Shown here: one piece after another, positions 1 to 5,027 of the stretch
Layout: every line of letters starts with the position of its first letter
Numbering within the stretch: the stretch's first letter is position 1
Assembly: GCA_903833025.1 (NCBI GenBank)
Contig: CAILDT010000285.1
Location: 1 to 5,027 of the forward strand
DNA from: an uncultured Bacteroidota bacterium
Lineage (GTDB): Bacteria > Bacteroidota > Bacteroidia > 2-12-FULL-35-15
DNA length: 5,027 nucleotides
Direction of reading: 5' to 3'
The notes under the pieces: generated by a model
What the model was told of the DNA's origin: nothing
Databases searched by the model: none
The model's input: only the letters and a program-made list of their open reading frames with translations
Translations under genes and position numbers: made by a program

Positions 1-129
1 AAAACAAATAAAAAGTTTATAAAGCGATTTCAATATCTGGAAGCTGGAGCAGCAAAAGCAGGAAAACAATTAAGCGATATGACGTTGGCAGAAATGGATG
101 TATATTGGAATGAAGCGAAGAAACTATAA
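1..129 (+). CDS. mazG: Nucleoside triphosphate pyrophosphohydrolase MazG, C-terminal fragment
   Basis: An open frame runs from base 1 to a TAA at 127-129 and gives 42 residues; the start lies left of the window. The tail includes NKKFIKRFQYLE, then DMTLAEMDVYWNEAKKL. This matches the end of MazG as I know it: a KF.RRF helix followed by a short loop and a final helix of the form MTLEEMD..W.EAK. In the family, MazG hydrolyses NTPs and dNTPs to the monophosphate plus pyrophosphate, acting in the cytoplasm as a housecleaning enzyme and, in some bacteria, lowering ppGpp. The catalytic EExxE/ExxD helices lie outside the window, so activity cannot be judged here. The gene converges on the cold shock gene and ends 2 bases before a strong terminator. 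The identification rests on a short tail but the pattern is distinctive. Confidence 0.82.
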   Translation, partial: KTNKKFIKRFQYLEAGAAKAGKQLSDMTLAEMDVYWNEAKKL

Positions 130-131
130 AC

Positions 132-167
132 AAAAAATCCCGCTTTAATTAAAGAGCGGGATTTTTT
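132..167. terminator. Bidirectional intrinsic terminator between mazG and the cold shock gene
   Basis: The arms AAAAAATCCCGC (132-143) and GCGGGATTTTTT (156-167) are perfect 12-base inverted copies around a 12-base loop, which can itself close by three further weak pairs. Read rightward, the GC core is followed by TTTTTT for mazG. Read leftward, the same hairpin gives an equal U-run for the cold shock gene, whose stop is 23 bases away. It sits between convergent genes, as expected for a shared terminator. Confidence 0.92.
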
Positions 168-190
168 ATTTAATGGTTGTAATTGTAACG

Positions 191-379
191 TTACGCTTTT
201 CTTACTTCTACTGCATTTAAACCTTTTTTGCCTTCTGCAACTTCAAAACTAACTTGGTCACCATCTTTGATTGGATCAATCAAACCTGTTGCGTGAACAA
301 AGAATTCTTCTCCGCCTTCTGCTGTAATAAAACCAAAACCTTTCATTCCATTGTAAAATTTTACTGTACCTGTTTTCAT
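191..379 (-). CDS. csp: Cold shock domain protein (CspA family)
   Basis: This 62-residue protein is one complete cold shock domain, a five-stranded OB-fold that binds single-stranded RNA and DNA in the cytoplasm and loosens RNA structure. RNP1 is visible as KGFGFI at residues 13-18 and RNP2 as FFVHA at 26-30. The aromatic patch near the start is F8-Y9, where E. coli CspA has W-F, and the residue after the RNP2 histidine is Ala rather than Phe. The length is normal for the family (about 62-70). The ATG at 377-379 is the only sensible start, since the domain begins at residue 2. No Shine-Dalgarno sequence precedes it. A TAnnTTTG promoter box lies 31 bases upstream, so the gene is probably transcribed on its own with a leader of about 25 bases, though read-through from the carbonic anhydrase gene (92-base gap) is possible. 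Which Csp paralogue it is cannot be decided, and cold induction is not shown by the sequence. Confidence 0.96.
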   Translation of the reverse strand: MKTGTVKFYNGMKGFGFITAEGGEEFFVHATGLIDPIKDGDQVSFEVAEGKKGLNAVEVRKA

Positions 380-410
380 TGTAATTTATTTATTTAATTA
401 ATATTGGCGA

Positions 411-418
411 CAAATGTA
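411..418 (-). promoter_or_regulatory. Bacteroidota -7 promoter box for the cold shock gene
   Basis: The minus strand reads TACATTTG, an exact match to the TAnnTTTG -7 consensus of the primary sigma factor in Bacteroidota. It ends 31 bases before the ATG, placing the transcript start near 404. The expected -33 TTTG is not clear; only a T-run lies at about the right distance. It lies between the carbonic anhydrase stop and the cold shock start. Confidence 0.65.
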
Positions 419-471
419 ACAATTATTTCCTTTGGTTGAGAAAAATGTGGTTGCTAATTGTTTTTGGGAAC

Positions 472-1104
472 TTAAATGTCGTACCTAAATATAGGTTCAA
501 TATTTTTAATATCTACATAGCTTACTTCCAAATCCTTTATTAGCCCACTATCGAAGCCATATACCCAACCGTGAATTTCCAGTTCGCGGTCTTTCCAATG
601 TTGTTGTACTATTTTTGTTTTGGCGAGGTTGTGCACTTGTTCTATCACGTTTAATTCCACCAACCTGTTTGCACGAGCAGTAAAATCCTCAATCGCATCC
701 AACTCTTTTGAGTATTTATTATACACCTCTTTTATATTACGAAGCCAATTGTTTACAAACCCTTGGTCTTTGTTTTCCATTGCCGCCAATACACCTCCAC
801 AGCCATAATGTCCGCATACAATAACGTGTTTTACTTTTAACACTTCTACAGCATAATACAGAACGCTAAGTAAATTCATATCCGTATTAAGCACAATGTT
901 GGCAATGTTGCGGTGTACAAATATTTCGCCAGACTTTGTATTTGTTATTTCATTTGCCGGCACTCGACTATCGGAGCAACCAATCCAAAGGTATTCGGGG
1001 CTTTGCCCTTTTGTTAGGTTCTTAAAAAAGTCGGGATTATCTTTTAACTTTTCTGCTGCCCATTTTTTATTGCCTTGCAAAAGCCGTTTGTAGGTGTTTT
1101 CCAT
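472..1104 (-). CDS. can: Beta-class carbonic anhydrase
   Basis: The 210-residue product interconverts CO2 and bicarbonate with a zinc ion in the cytoplasm. The two family signatures are intact: CSDSRVPANEI (residues 43-53) and HVIVCGHYGCGGV (93-105). By family knowledge the zinc ligands are C43, H99 and C102, with D45 and R47 as the catalytic dyad; this numbering is one off that of E. coli Can. Length is typical for this class (about 200-230) and no signal peptide is visible. The start ATG at 1102-1104 begins the usual N-terminal helix (YKRLLQGNKKW), and no Shine-Dalgarno sequence precedes it. It begins only 9 bases after the lipoprotein stop, so it is likely read from the same transcript, possibly translationally coupled. 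The residues that control the allosteric bicarbonate site in type II enzymes were not assigned. The probable role is supplying bicarbonate to carboxylases or pH balance. Confidence 0.97.
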   Translation of the reverse strand: MENTYKRLLQGNKKWAAEKLKDNPDFFKNLTKGQSPEYLWIGCSDSRVPANEITNTKSGEIFVHRNIANIVLNTDMNLLSVLYYAVEVLKVKHVIVCGHYGCGGVLAAMENKDQGFVNNWLRNIKEVYNKYSKELDAIEDFTARANRLVELNVIEQVHNLAKTKIVQQHWKDRELEIHGWVYGFDSGLIKDLEVSYVDIKNIEPIFRYDI

Positions 1105-1113
1105 TTATAATAA

Positions 1114-1467
1114 TTATTTAGCAGGTTTAATATTGGTTAGTTCAGCCGGAAAGCCAGCAGTACACCCCACAGGGTTAGGCATTTTTAAAGGACGATAGTT
1201 AAATGTTATTTCCAAACCATCTACATCCAAAGATGCATCCAACCTATCTTTCGGGATAATGGTTATTGTTTCACCATCTTTATTAATGATAATAACCGTT
1301 GCACATCCAGTGGCTTTATATTGATGCGATACTTTGCCCACACTTTTATTATCCATTTGTTCGCTTTTATCGGTTGATGCGGGGGTGTTCTTAGTTGCTT
1401 TTTGTCCCATTCGGCAGGCACCACCACTTAATGCAACCACTATAATTAATGCTATTGTTTTTCTCAT
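1114..1467 (-). CDS. Putative lipoprotein of unknown function
   Basis: I do not recognise this 117-residue protein. It begins with Met-Arg-Lys, a hydrophobic stretch (residues 4-13) and SGGAC ending at C18, a permissible though glycine-rich lipobox, so lipid attachment at C18 is likely. The residues after C18 (RMGQK) do not fit the acidic surface-export signal known from some Bacteroidota, so the default would be a periplasm-facing lipoprotein. Residues 19-44 are a polar linker. The folded part (about 45-117) has alternating hydrophobic strands (TVIIINKDGETITIIP) and two cysteines, in TGCATV (C55) and PVGCTAGFP (C102), which could form a disulfide or bind a metal; this is inference. It starts 21 bases after the T9SS gene stop and ends 9 bases before the carbonic anhydrase start. 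The ATG is fixed by a strong AAGGAG nine bases upstream. An alternative is a non-lipidated exported protein. Confidence 0.8.
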   Translation of the reverse strand: MRKTIALIIVVALSGGACRMGQKATKNTPASTDKSEQMDNKSVGKVSHQYKATGCATVIIINKDGETITIIPKDRLDASLDVDGLEITFNYRPLKMPNPVGCTAGFPAELTNIKPAK

Positions 1468-1476
1468 TTATTGTTT

Positions 1477-1482
1477 CTCCTT
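1477..1482 (-). promoter_or_regulatory. Strong Shine-Dalgarno site of the lipoprotein gene
   Basis: The minus strand reads AAGGAG with 9 bases before the ATG at 1465-1467. This is near-ideal by general bacterial rules, yet the neighbouring genes have AT-rich leaders without such a motif, as is common in Bacteroidota. It supports the chosen start and independent translation initiation just after the upstream stop at 1489-1491. Confidence 0.65.
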
Positions 1483-1488
1483 ATTCTT

Positions 1489-3357
1489 TTATTGAACTAT
1501 TATTTTCTTCACTCGTTGAAATGTGCTGTTTATTTTTCCTACTCTTACCAAGTACGTTCCTCTTGCTAAAGAAGAAACATCAAATGCGGTTTCAAATGAA
1601 TTGGAAGCAGGTTTTACTTTTTTGCCAATTATTCTTCTCCCTACAATGTCGAACAAATCTACAACTAATTCATCATCCGAAGGAAGATTAGTAGCAATAA
1701 CATTTATTTGCTTATTAGATAAAAAAGCATTTACAACGGCAGCAGGTTTATCATATTCGGCTATGCCAACTGCGGCGGGCAACTTAAACGAATAAATACG
1801 GGTTGCACAATTGGGGTTACTGCTAATACCGTGTTCTCCTGTATGCCAAAAAGTTAGTCCATCGCTTGGGTCGATGCAGGTTTGTGAATAATCGCCCCAG
1901 CGGTTGGTTTGTGTTTGCGAGCCAGTGCCTTGATACGCTATTACTTCGGGGAAGGTCATCGTATTTAACGCATCACTGCTATCTCTGCCTGTATAAGCCA
2001 AACTTGGGTAATCGCCTGCTGTGGCTGATGATTTATTGTAACACAGCGCAATGCTTCCGTTATCATCCATAGCTATACTGCCGCACCAACGGTAGGAGGC
2101 ATCGGGGGCAAAAGTACCTTCCTGATGTTTGCTCCAAGCTCCTGTTAAAGTATCTTGCCTCAATTCCGCCCAATGAACACTGCGGGAAGTGGTTAGTTTT
2201 ACATTAAAAGTTAATACAACAGTTCTATAAGATGACCATTGCCTCCATTGCGCCCTGAAGTTTAAAAATTCTGTTAAGGCATCTAACTTTTGTGTTGTAC
2301 CCGGTTGAGGTATTTCCAAGCCCAATGATGGGGAAGTAGAATTAAAATTAGCAAGCTGAACAAAAACAGGGTTTGCGCTAATAACAGCTGTAGGTGTTGT
2401 TGGCACCCAGTTTACTTGCATCTGCCATATATTTATTCCATCATTTCCGCCTCCTCCCCAGTTATTATCACGCAACGCGAAAAAAGGTAATGGCGTACCA
2501 TACGGAGGCAAAGCGCCATCGGCATCCGCAGGTAAAGGAATAAAAAACGAACCTGTTGTACCTGTAGTAAAAGTGGCACTTATCATACGTGCCGATGGTG
2601 CCCCTGCTAATATCGAGTCTCTTTCGAAACAAGCTACGTTATCTATATTCTGATTCGCTGTCATATAATATCCATCAGCCCAGATAGAAAACTTTTGATA
2701 ATCGGGATATTGTGTGGAGGGGAACGTGTAGGTGTAATACGTGCCTGTAGGGTCGGGCGAGGTGGACACGGCTATATAAATATTGGTGCTTCCGCCTGTA
2801 CCAATCTGACTAATAAACCATCTATCGGCATATTTATCGTACAGCACAATAGGGTCGCCACCATTGGTAACAGCGGGACTCCACAGCGAGCCAACATTTA
2901 CTACACTTCCTATTTGGTTTCCATTTGTTTTGTCAAATACTTTTATAGGAGTTGAGTTTACGCATTGTAAATAATGATTAGGACCGACAGCACCAGTTGG
3001 GTCGGGCGGATAAAAGTTGCCTATTTCTCCGTTCCAATTAATGCCCGGTACAGATGCCGAACGGTTTCCCATTGTGGTTTGTATTATAGATGGGTCGGTG
3101 CCATATTGTTCGCCATCGGCTTCGGTAAATACTGTTGGTGGGGGAGTTCTGCCATCGAGGTCGTCAGCAATTTTCATTTTTATTTTATTGAAATCTTTTA
3201 CCGCAGCAGTGCTATCGCCCAATTCGCGTAAAGGCTTAGAGATGCCAAACGAGGTGCAATGAATTACTTTTACTTTCCCTTGTTGAAAATTGTTTTGGGA
3301 CGATAATGTGCCGACCCCAAGCAAGATACAAATCAATATATATAAATACGTTTTCAT
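1489..3357 (-). CDS. Secreted protein with T9SS type A C-terminal sorting domain
   Basis: The 622-residue product has three parts. Residues 1-20 are a Sec signal peptide, with cleavage likely between S20 and Q21. A body of about 500 residues contains PPDPTGAVGPNHYLQ (117-131), WCGSIAMDDNGSIALCYN (424-441), SLAYTGR (452-458) and RWGDYSQTCIDPSDGLTFWHTGEH (486-509). I recognise this combination from a widespread group of large secreted proteins with propeller-like repeats and no assigned function; no catalytic motif is evident. Residues 540-622 form a T9SS type A sorting domain: VDLFDIVGRRI, then FDVSSLARGTYLVRV, and the final KKIIVQ. By family knowledge the protein crosses the inner membrane by Sec and the outer membrane by T9SS; the domain is then removed and the protein is released or anchored to surface lipopolysaccharide. 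Seven cysteines lie in the mature part. The gene follows the SPOR gene by 44 bases, a stretch made mostly of a 7-base repeat, and may share its transcript. The ATG has no Shine-Dalgarno. Confidence 0.9.
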   Translation of the reverse strand: MKTYLYILICILLGVGTLSSQNNFQQGKVKVIHCTSFGISKPLRELGDSTAAVKDFNKIKMKIADDLDGRTPPPTVFTEADGEQYGTDPSIIQTTMGNRSASVPGINWNGEIGNFYPPDPTGAVGPNHYLQCVNSTPIKVFDKTNGNQIGSVVNVGSLWSPAVTNGGDPIVLYDKYADRWFISQIGTGGSTNIYIAVSTSPDPTGTYYTYTFPSTQYPDYQKFSIWADGYYMTANQNIDNVACFERDSILAGAPSARMISATFTTGTTGSFFIPLPADADGALPPYGTPLPFFALRDNNWGGGGNDGINIWQMQVNWVPTTPTAVISANPVFVQLANFNSTSPSLGLEIPQPGTTQKLDALTEFLNFRAQWRQWSSYRTVVLTFNVKLTTSRSVHWAELRQDTLTGAWSKHQEGTFAPDASYRWCGSIAMDDNGSIALCYNKSSATAGDYPSLAYTGRDSSDALNTMTFPEVIAYQGTGSQTQTNRWGDYSQTCIDPSDGLTFWHTGEHGISSNPNCATRIYSFKLPAAVGIAEYDKPAAVVNAFLSNKQINVIATNLPSDDELVVDLFDIVGRRIIGKKVKPASNSFETAFDVSSLARGTYLVRVGKINSTFQRVKKIIVQ

Positions 3358-3363
3358 TCTAAC

Positions 3364-3405
3364 ATCTAATATCTCAAATCTTACATCTCAATACTAAAAT
3401 CTCAC
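3364..3405. repeat. Degenerate heptanucleotide tandem repeat (six units)
   Basis: On the plus strand six consecutive 7-base units read ATCTAAT, ATCTCAA, ATCTTAC, ATCTCAA, TACTAAA and ATCTCAC; five keep ATCT in exact 7-base register. On the coding (minus) strand the unit is roughly TTGAGAT. The array fills nearly all of the gap between the SPOR and T9SS genes and includes the SPOR stop codon (3402-3404). Three more ATCT copies follow inside the SPOR coding sequence (3412, 3418, 3423) but out of register. Confidence 0.75.
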
Positions 3406-3809
3406 TTCGGCATCTCAATCTCATCTTGCACCAAAAAAGCACCGGGGAATTCGCCTTGCACTTGCTTCAGAAATTTATATGCTTCCAATTTAGTTCTAAA
3501 ATCTCCTACACGGATGTTGAAATTGGGCTGGTCGTACTTTTCATACGCAGGCACATCGGGGAACTTGGCTATAAACTGTGCTTTCACTTCTTTGGCTTTT
3601 GCTTTATCCGAGCCGAAATGTATTTTCACTCTATATCCTTTTATGGGTGCTTTCGCATTAATGTCGATGTGTTTATTTAAGAGGTCTTGTATTTTTCCAT
3701 CTTGTATAATCTCCACTTTGGAGGTGTCTTTAGTAGTAGATTGGGAACGTACAAAAGTAGTTGCGGCTATTAAAAGAGATAAGGTGATAAGTGATTTAAC
3801 GGTGTGCAT
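3402..3809 (-). CDS. Exported SPOR domain-containing protein
   Basis: From the ATG at 3807-3809 the product has 135 residues. Residues 1-22 form a Sec signal peptide, with cleavage likely between S22 and Q23. Residues 23-55 are a polar linker, and about 58-132 form a SPOR domain with the form common in Bacteroidota: GYRVKIHFGSDKAKAKEVKA, then FPDVPAYEKYDQPNFNIRVGDF, RTKLEAYKFLKQV and a final GAFLVQDEIEMP. SPOR domains bind glycan strands of peptidoglycan stripped of stem peptides, often at division sites, so this is probably a periplasmic cell-wall-associated protein; what it does there is unknown. The frame stays open to a TTG at 3828-3830, seven codons upstream, but that codon overlaps the promoter box and would add a basic stretch before the signal peptide, so I reject it. 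No Shine-Dalgarno is seen. It is probably the first gene of the leftward cluster. Confidence 0.92.
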   Translation of the reverse strand: MHTVKSLITLSLLIAATTFVRSQSTTKDTSKVEIIQDGKIQDLLNKHIDINAKAPIKGYRVKIHFGSDKAKAKEVKAQFIAKFPDVPAYEKYDQPNFNIRVGDFRTKLEAYKFLKQVQGEFPGAFLVQDEIEMPK

Positions 3810-3827
3810 AGGATTGAATTTACGACA

Positions 3828-3835
3828 CAAAGGTA
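3828..3835 (-). promoter_or_regulatory. Bacteroidota -7 promoter box for the SPOR gene cluster
   Basis: The minus strand reads TACCTTTG, an exact TAnnTTTG match, ending 18 bases before the ATG at 3807-3809. The transcript would start near 3821 with a leader of about 12 bases, which leaves out the TTG at 3828-3830 and decides the start of the SPOR gene. No good -33 TTTG is seen. It may drive the SPOR, T9SS, lipoprotein and carbonic anhydrase genes together. Confidence 0.65.
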
Positions 3836-3883
3836 CGTATTTTTGGGTTTCGGCACGTCATCGTTTACCTTTATTGTATAACT

Positions 3884-3968
3884 CAAGTAGCAAGTTGAAT
3901 TGCTATTGTTAATACCAATGTTATCCCGCACATAAGGGAGTAGAAACCAAAACAAATGGATTTTGTTT
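3884..3968. other. Intergenic stretch with two weak AT-rich hairpins
   Basis: The gap 3810-3999 contains no credible gene. It holds the SPOR promoter box and two small inverted repeats. One pairs CAA-G-TAGCAA with TTGCTA-TTG (3884-3893 with 3900-3908, one bulged G). The other pairs AAACAAA (3950-3956) with TTTGTTT (3962-3968) around a 5-base loop. The second lies 31 bases past the stop of the 295-residue gene and is followed on the minus strand by T-rich sequence, so it may help end that transcript, but its stem has only one G-C pair and neither is a convincing terminator. Confidence 0.25.
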
Positions 3969-3999
3969 AGTAGCTTCTGTTAACCTGACGCAACTCGCT

Positions 4000-4887
4000 T
4001 TATTTTATTACAACGAGTTTGAGTGATTGGGAAAAATTATCGCTTGTAAGGTTCAGAAAATAAATACCGCCTTTAATGGCATCATCATTTATATCCAGGT
4101 ATATTTTATGTTCACCAGTATTTAAAGCACCCGTAAAAAGATTCTTTATTAACCTACCTGAAATATCATAAATACTAATATCAATATTTCCGATGTGATT
4201 AAGCGAAAATAAAAGAGAGGTAGATTGTGACACAGGGTTTTGAATTGTTAATTTGCTAATAAACATTTCCTGGTTTGATATGCCAACAGGAAGAGCAGTT
4301 ACCCGCATATTATCGGCAAGGAATATAACACCGTAATCGGGGCAGGTAGGCGGAGGGCTTGCATAGTGAACCACCACACTGTCGAAGCCAGAGGGGAAAC
4401 TACAACTCAACGTATCCACGGGCCAAGTGCCAGGGTGGCTGGTCATTTTTGTGTTGGTTACCACAAAATTTCCATTCATATAAGCAGTTACTCTCATTGT
4501 TGCAGCATCATCGCAAGCTAATTCTTGAGTAGAGTATTTGATTGAGAAATCAGTAATTGTTTGGTCGAAACGGATAAGCAAGTCTGATAAATTAATACTG
4601 CTTGGATAAATAAAGCGACCAGTAAACCCCACCGGAACTACAGGCGCACTGACATCCTGAATAGAATATCCTGCACCTGTGGCAGAGAAGTGAGCTGTAA
4701 TTCCGCTCACTGTTTGGCTTATAGGTAGCGGTGTATAAAGTGGAGCACTATCGAAGTCAAACAAAACAGCCTGACCGAAAGAAGGAGATACCTGTGTAAT
4801 TATGCTGAAGAAAAACAAGGCAATGCCTAAATTTATATTCAAGCGATGTTTCGCTGTTACTGACTTTTTAAAGTATAATGTTTTCAT
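4000..4887 (-). CDS. Secreted protein with T9SS type A C-terminal sorting domain, small cargo
   Basis: The 295-residue product starts with a long basic n-region (K3, K7, K8, K13, R15) and a hydrophobic core (about 19-30). The signal peptidase site is likely between G38 and Q39. Residues about 41-200 form a beta-rich domain opening with VLFDFDSAPLYTPLP and VSGITAHFSATGAGY and closing with GFDSVVVHY and GVIFLADNMRVTALP. This resembles the lectin-like beta-sandwich seen in many exported bacterial proteins that begin with a 'F.D.L..GT' strand; function unknown and binding to carbohydrate is only a guess. Three cysteines (C125, C162, C182) lie here. Residues about 208-295 are a T9SS type A sorting domain: LTIQNPVSQSTSLLFSL, ISIYDISGRLIKNLF, then DINDDAIKGGIYFLNL and the final LKLVVIK. 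So it should be exported by Sec and then T9SS. It has its own promoter box and no Shine-Dalgarno, and is separated from the next gene by about 190 bases, so it is probably a single-gene transcript. Confidence 0.9.
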   Translation of the reverse strand: MKTLYFKKSVTAKHRLNINLGIALFFFSIITQVSPSFGQAVLFDFDSAPLYTPLPISQTVSGITAHFSATGAGYSIQDVSAPVVPVGFTGRFIYPSSINLSDLLIRFDQTITDFSIKYSTQELACDDAATMRVTAYMNGNFVVTNTKMTSHPGTWPVDTLSCSFPSGFDSVVVHYASPPPTCPDYGVIFLADNMRVTALPVGISNQEMFISKLTIQNPVSQSTSLLFSLNHIGNIDISIYDISGRLIKNLFTGALNTGEHKIYLDINDDAIKGGIYFLNLTSDNFSQSLKLVVIK

Positions 4888-4920
4888 ATCATATACTATT
4901 TATGTTTATTTTAGATAATG

Positions 4921-4928
4921 CAAAAGTA
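4921..4928 (-). promoter_or_regulatory. Bacteroidota -7 promoter box for the 295-residue T9SS cargo gene
   Basis: The minus strand reads TACTTTTG, an exact TAnnTTTG match, ending 33 bases before the ATG at 4885-4887; the transcript would start near 4914. A TTTTG lies upstream (4944-4948) but at 15 bases, shorter than the usual -33 to -7 spacing, so the upstream box is uncertain. Confidence 0.65.
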
Positions 4929-5008
4929 TTTAAGTACAGTTAGCAAAAGAATGATAAGAGTTACTTTTAAAAATGATTGATATCATATAAAATTACACTA
5001 CTAACCAA

Positions 5009-5027
5009 CTAAAGTGGCTAAAGCCCA
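5009..5027. repeat. Possible dispersed intergenic repeat cut by the window edge
   Basis: CTAAAG occurs twice (5009-5014 and 5018-5023), and the second copy is the centre of the palindrome GGCTAAAGCC (5016-5025), followed by CA. Palindromes around GGGCTAAAGCCC recur between genes in many Bacteroidota as I recall, so this may be the start of a REP-like element. The element is cut off and copy number is invisible here. No coding frame is supported in 4929-5027. Confidence 0.3.

Noticed and set aside
620..1093. Two plus-strand frames of 62 and 65 codons opposite carbonic anhydrase
   Set aside because: They are antisense shadows of a gene with intact catalytic motifs.
1449..3262. Several plus-strand frames of 68-90 codons opposite the large T9SS gene
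   Set aside because: Antisense shadows; sequences are low in plausible protein features and lack promoters or ribosome sites.
472..3809. The four tightly spaced genes as a new functional system
   Set aside because: Spacing suggests co-transcription, but each product belongs to a different compartment and no shared substrate, catalytic link or known system signature is visible.
3810..3830. Seven-codon N-terminal extension of the SPOR protein from a TTG at 3828-3830
   Set aside because: The TTG overlaps an exact TAnnTTTG promoter box, so it would not be in the transcript, and the ATG at 3807-3809 gives a normal signal peptide.
3514..3912. 132-codon plus-strand frame opposite the SPOR gene
   Set aside because: It is antisense to a well-supported SPOR domain and shows no domain, start signal or family resemblance.
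3770..3955. 61-codon minus-strand frame across the SPOR start and upstream gap
   Set aside because: It overlaps the SPOR signal-peptide coding sequence in another frame, its composition is not protein-like, and it crosses a promoter box.
3950..3968. AAACAAA/TTTGTTT hairpin as a definite terminator for the 295-residue gene
   Set aside because: Only one G-C pair in a 7-base stem; kept only as a low-confidence note.
4886..4989. Ten-base direct repeat ATATCATATA at 4886-4895 and 4980-4989 flanking the promoter of the 295-residue gene, and the palindrome TGATATCA at 4978-4985
   Set aside because: Very AT-rich and short; one copy overlaps the start codon. Chance is the simplest explanation and no operator family is recognised.

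Overview
The window looks like an ordinary stretch of chromosome from a member of the Bacteroidota. Four things point there. Two long secreted proteins end in type A C-terminal sorting domains of the type IX secretion system (T9SS). Three genes are preceded by the Bacteroidota -7 promoter box TAnnTTTG. Most starts lack a Shine-Dalgarno sequence. All three signal peptidase I substrates are predicted to begin with Gln after cleavage. The DNA is AT-rich. I cannot name the genus.

Layout. Bases 1-129 (+) hold the last codons of a MazG-type nucleotide pyrophosphohydrolase. It ends at a strong symmetric hairpin (132-167) that can also stop the leftward genes. Everything else is on the minus strand. 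Read in the direction of transcription (right to left) the order is: a 295-residue T9SS cargo protein (4887-4000) with its own promoter box; a gap of about 190 bases; a small exported SPOR-domain protein (3809-3402) with its own promoter box; a 622-residue T9SS cargo protein (3357-1489); a 117-residue probable lipoprotein of unknown function (1467-1114); a beta-class carbonic anhydrase (1104-472); and a cold shock protein (379-191) with its own promoter box.

How the genes relate. The SPOR, T9SS, lipoprotein and carbonic anhydrase genes are separated by only 44, 21 and 9 bases and could be one transcript starting near 3821. Their products do not make an obvious pathway: one likely binds peptidoglycan, one is secreted, one is probably membrane-anchored and one is a cytoplasmic CO2/bicarbonate enzyme. 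The tight lipoprotein-carbonic anhydrase spacing is the best evidence of a functional link, and it is only positional.

I found no CRISPR array, tRNA, rRNA, transposase, toxin-antitoxin pair or defence system, and nothing that amounts to a new biological system. The less ordinary features are a 7-base-period degenerate tandem repeat between the SPOR and T9SS genes that runs into the SPOR stop codon, the uncharacterised lipoprotein with an unusually good Shine-Dalgarno sequence, and a possible dispersed intergenic repeat cut by the right edge.
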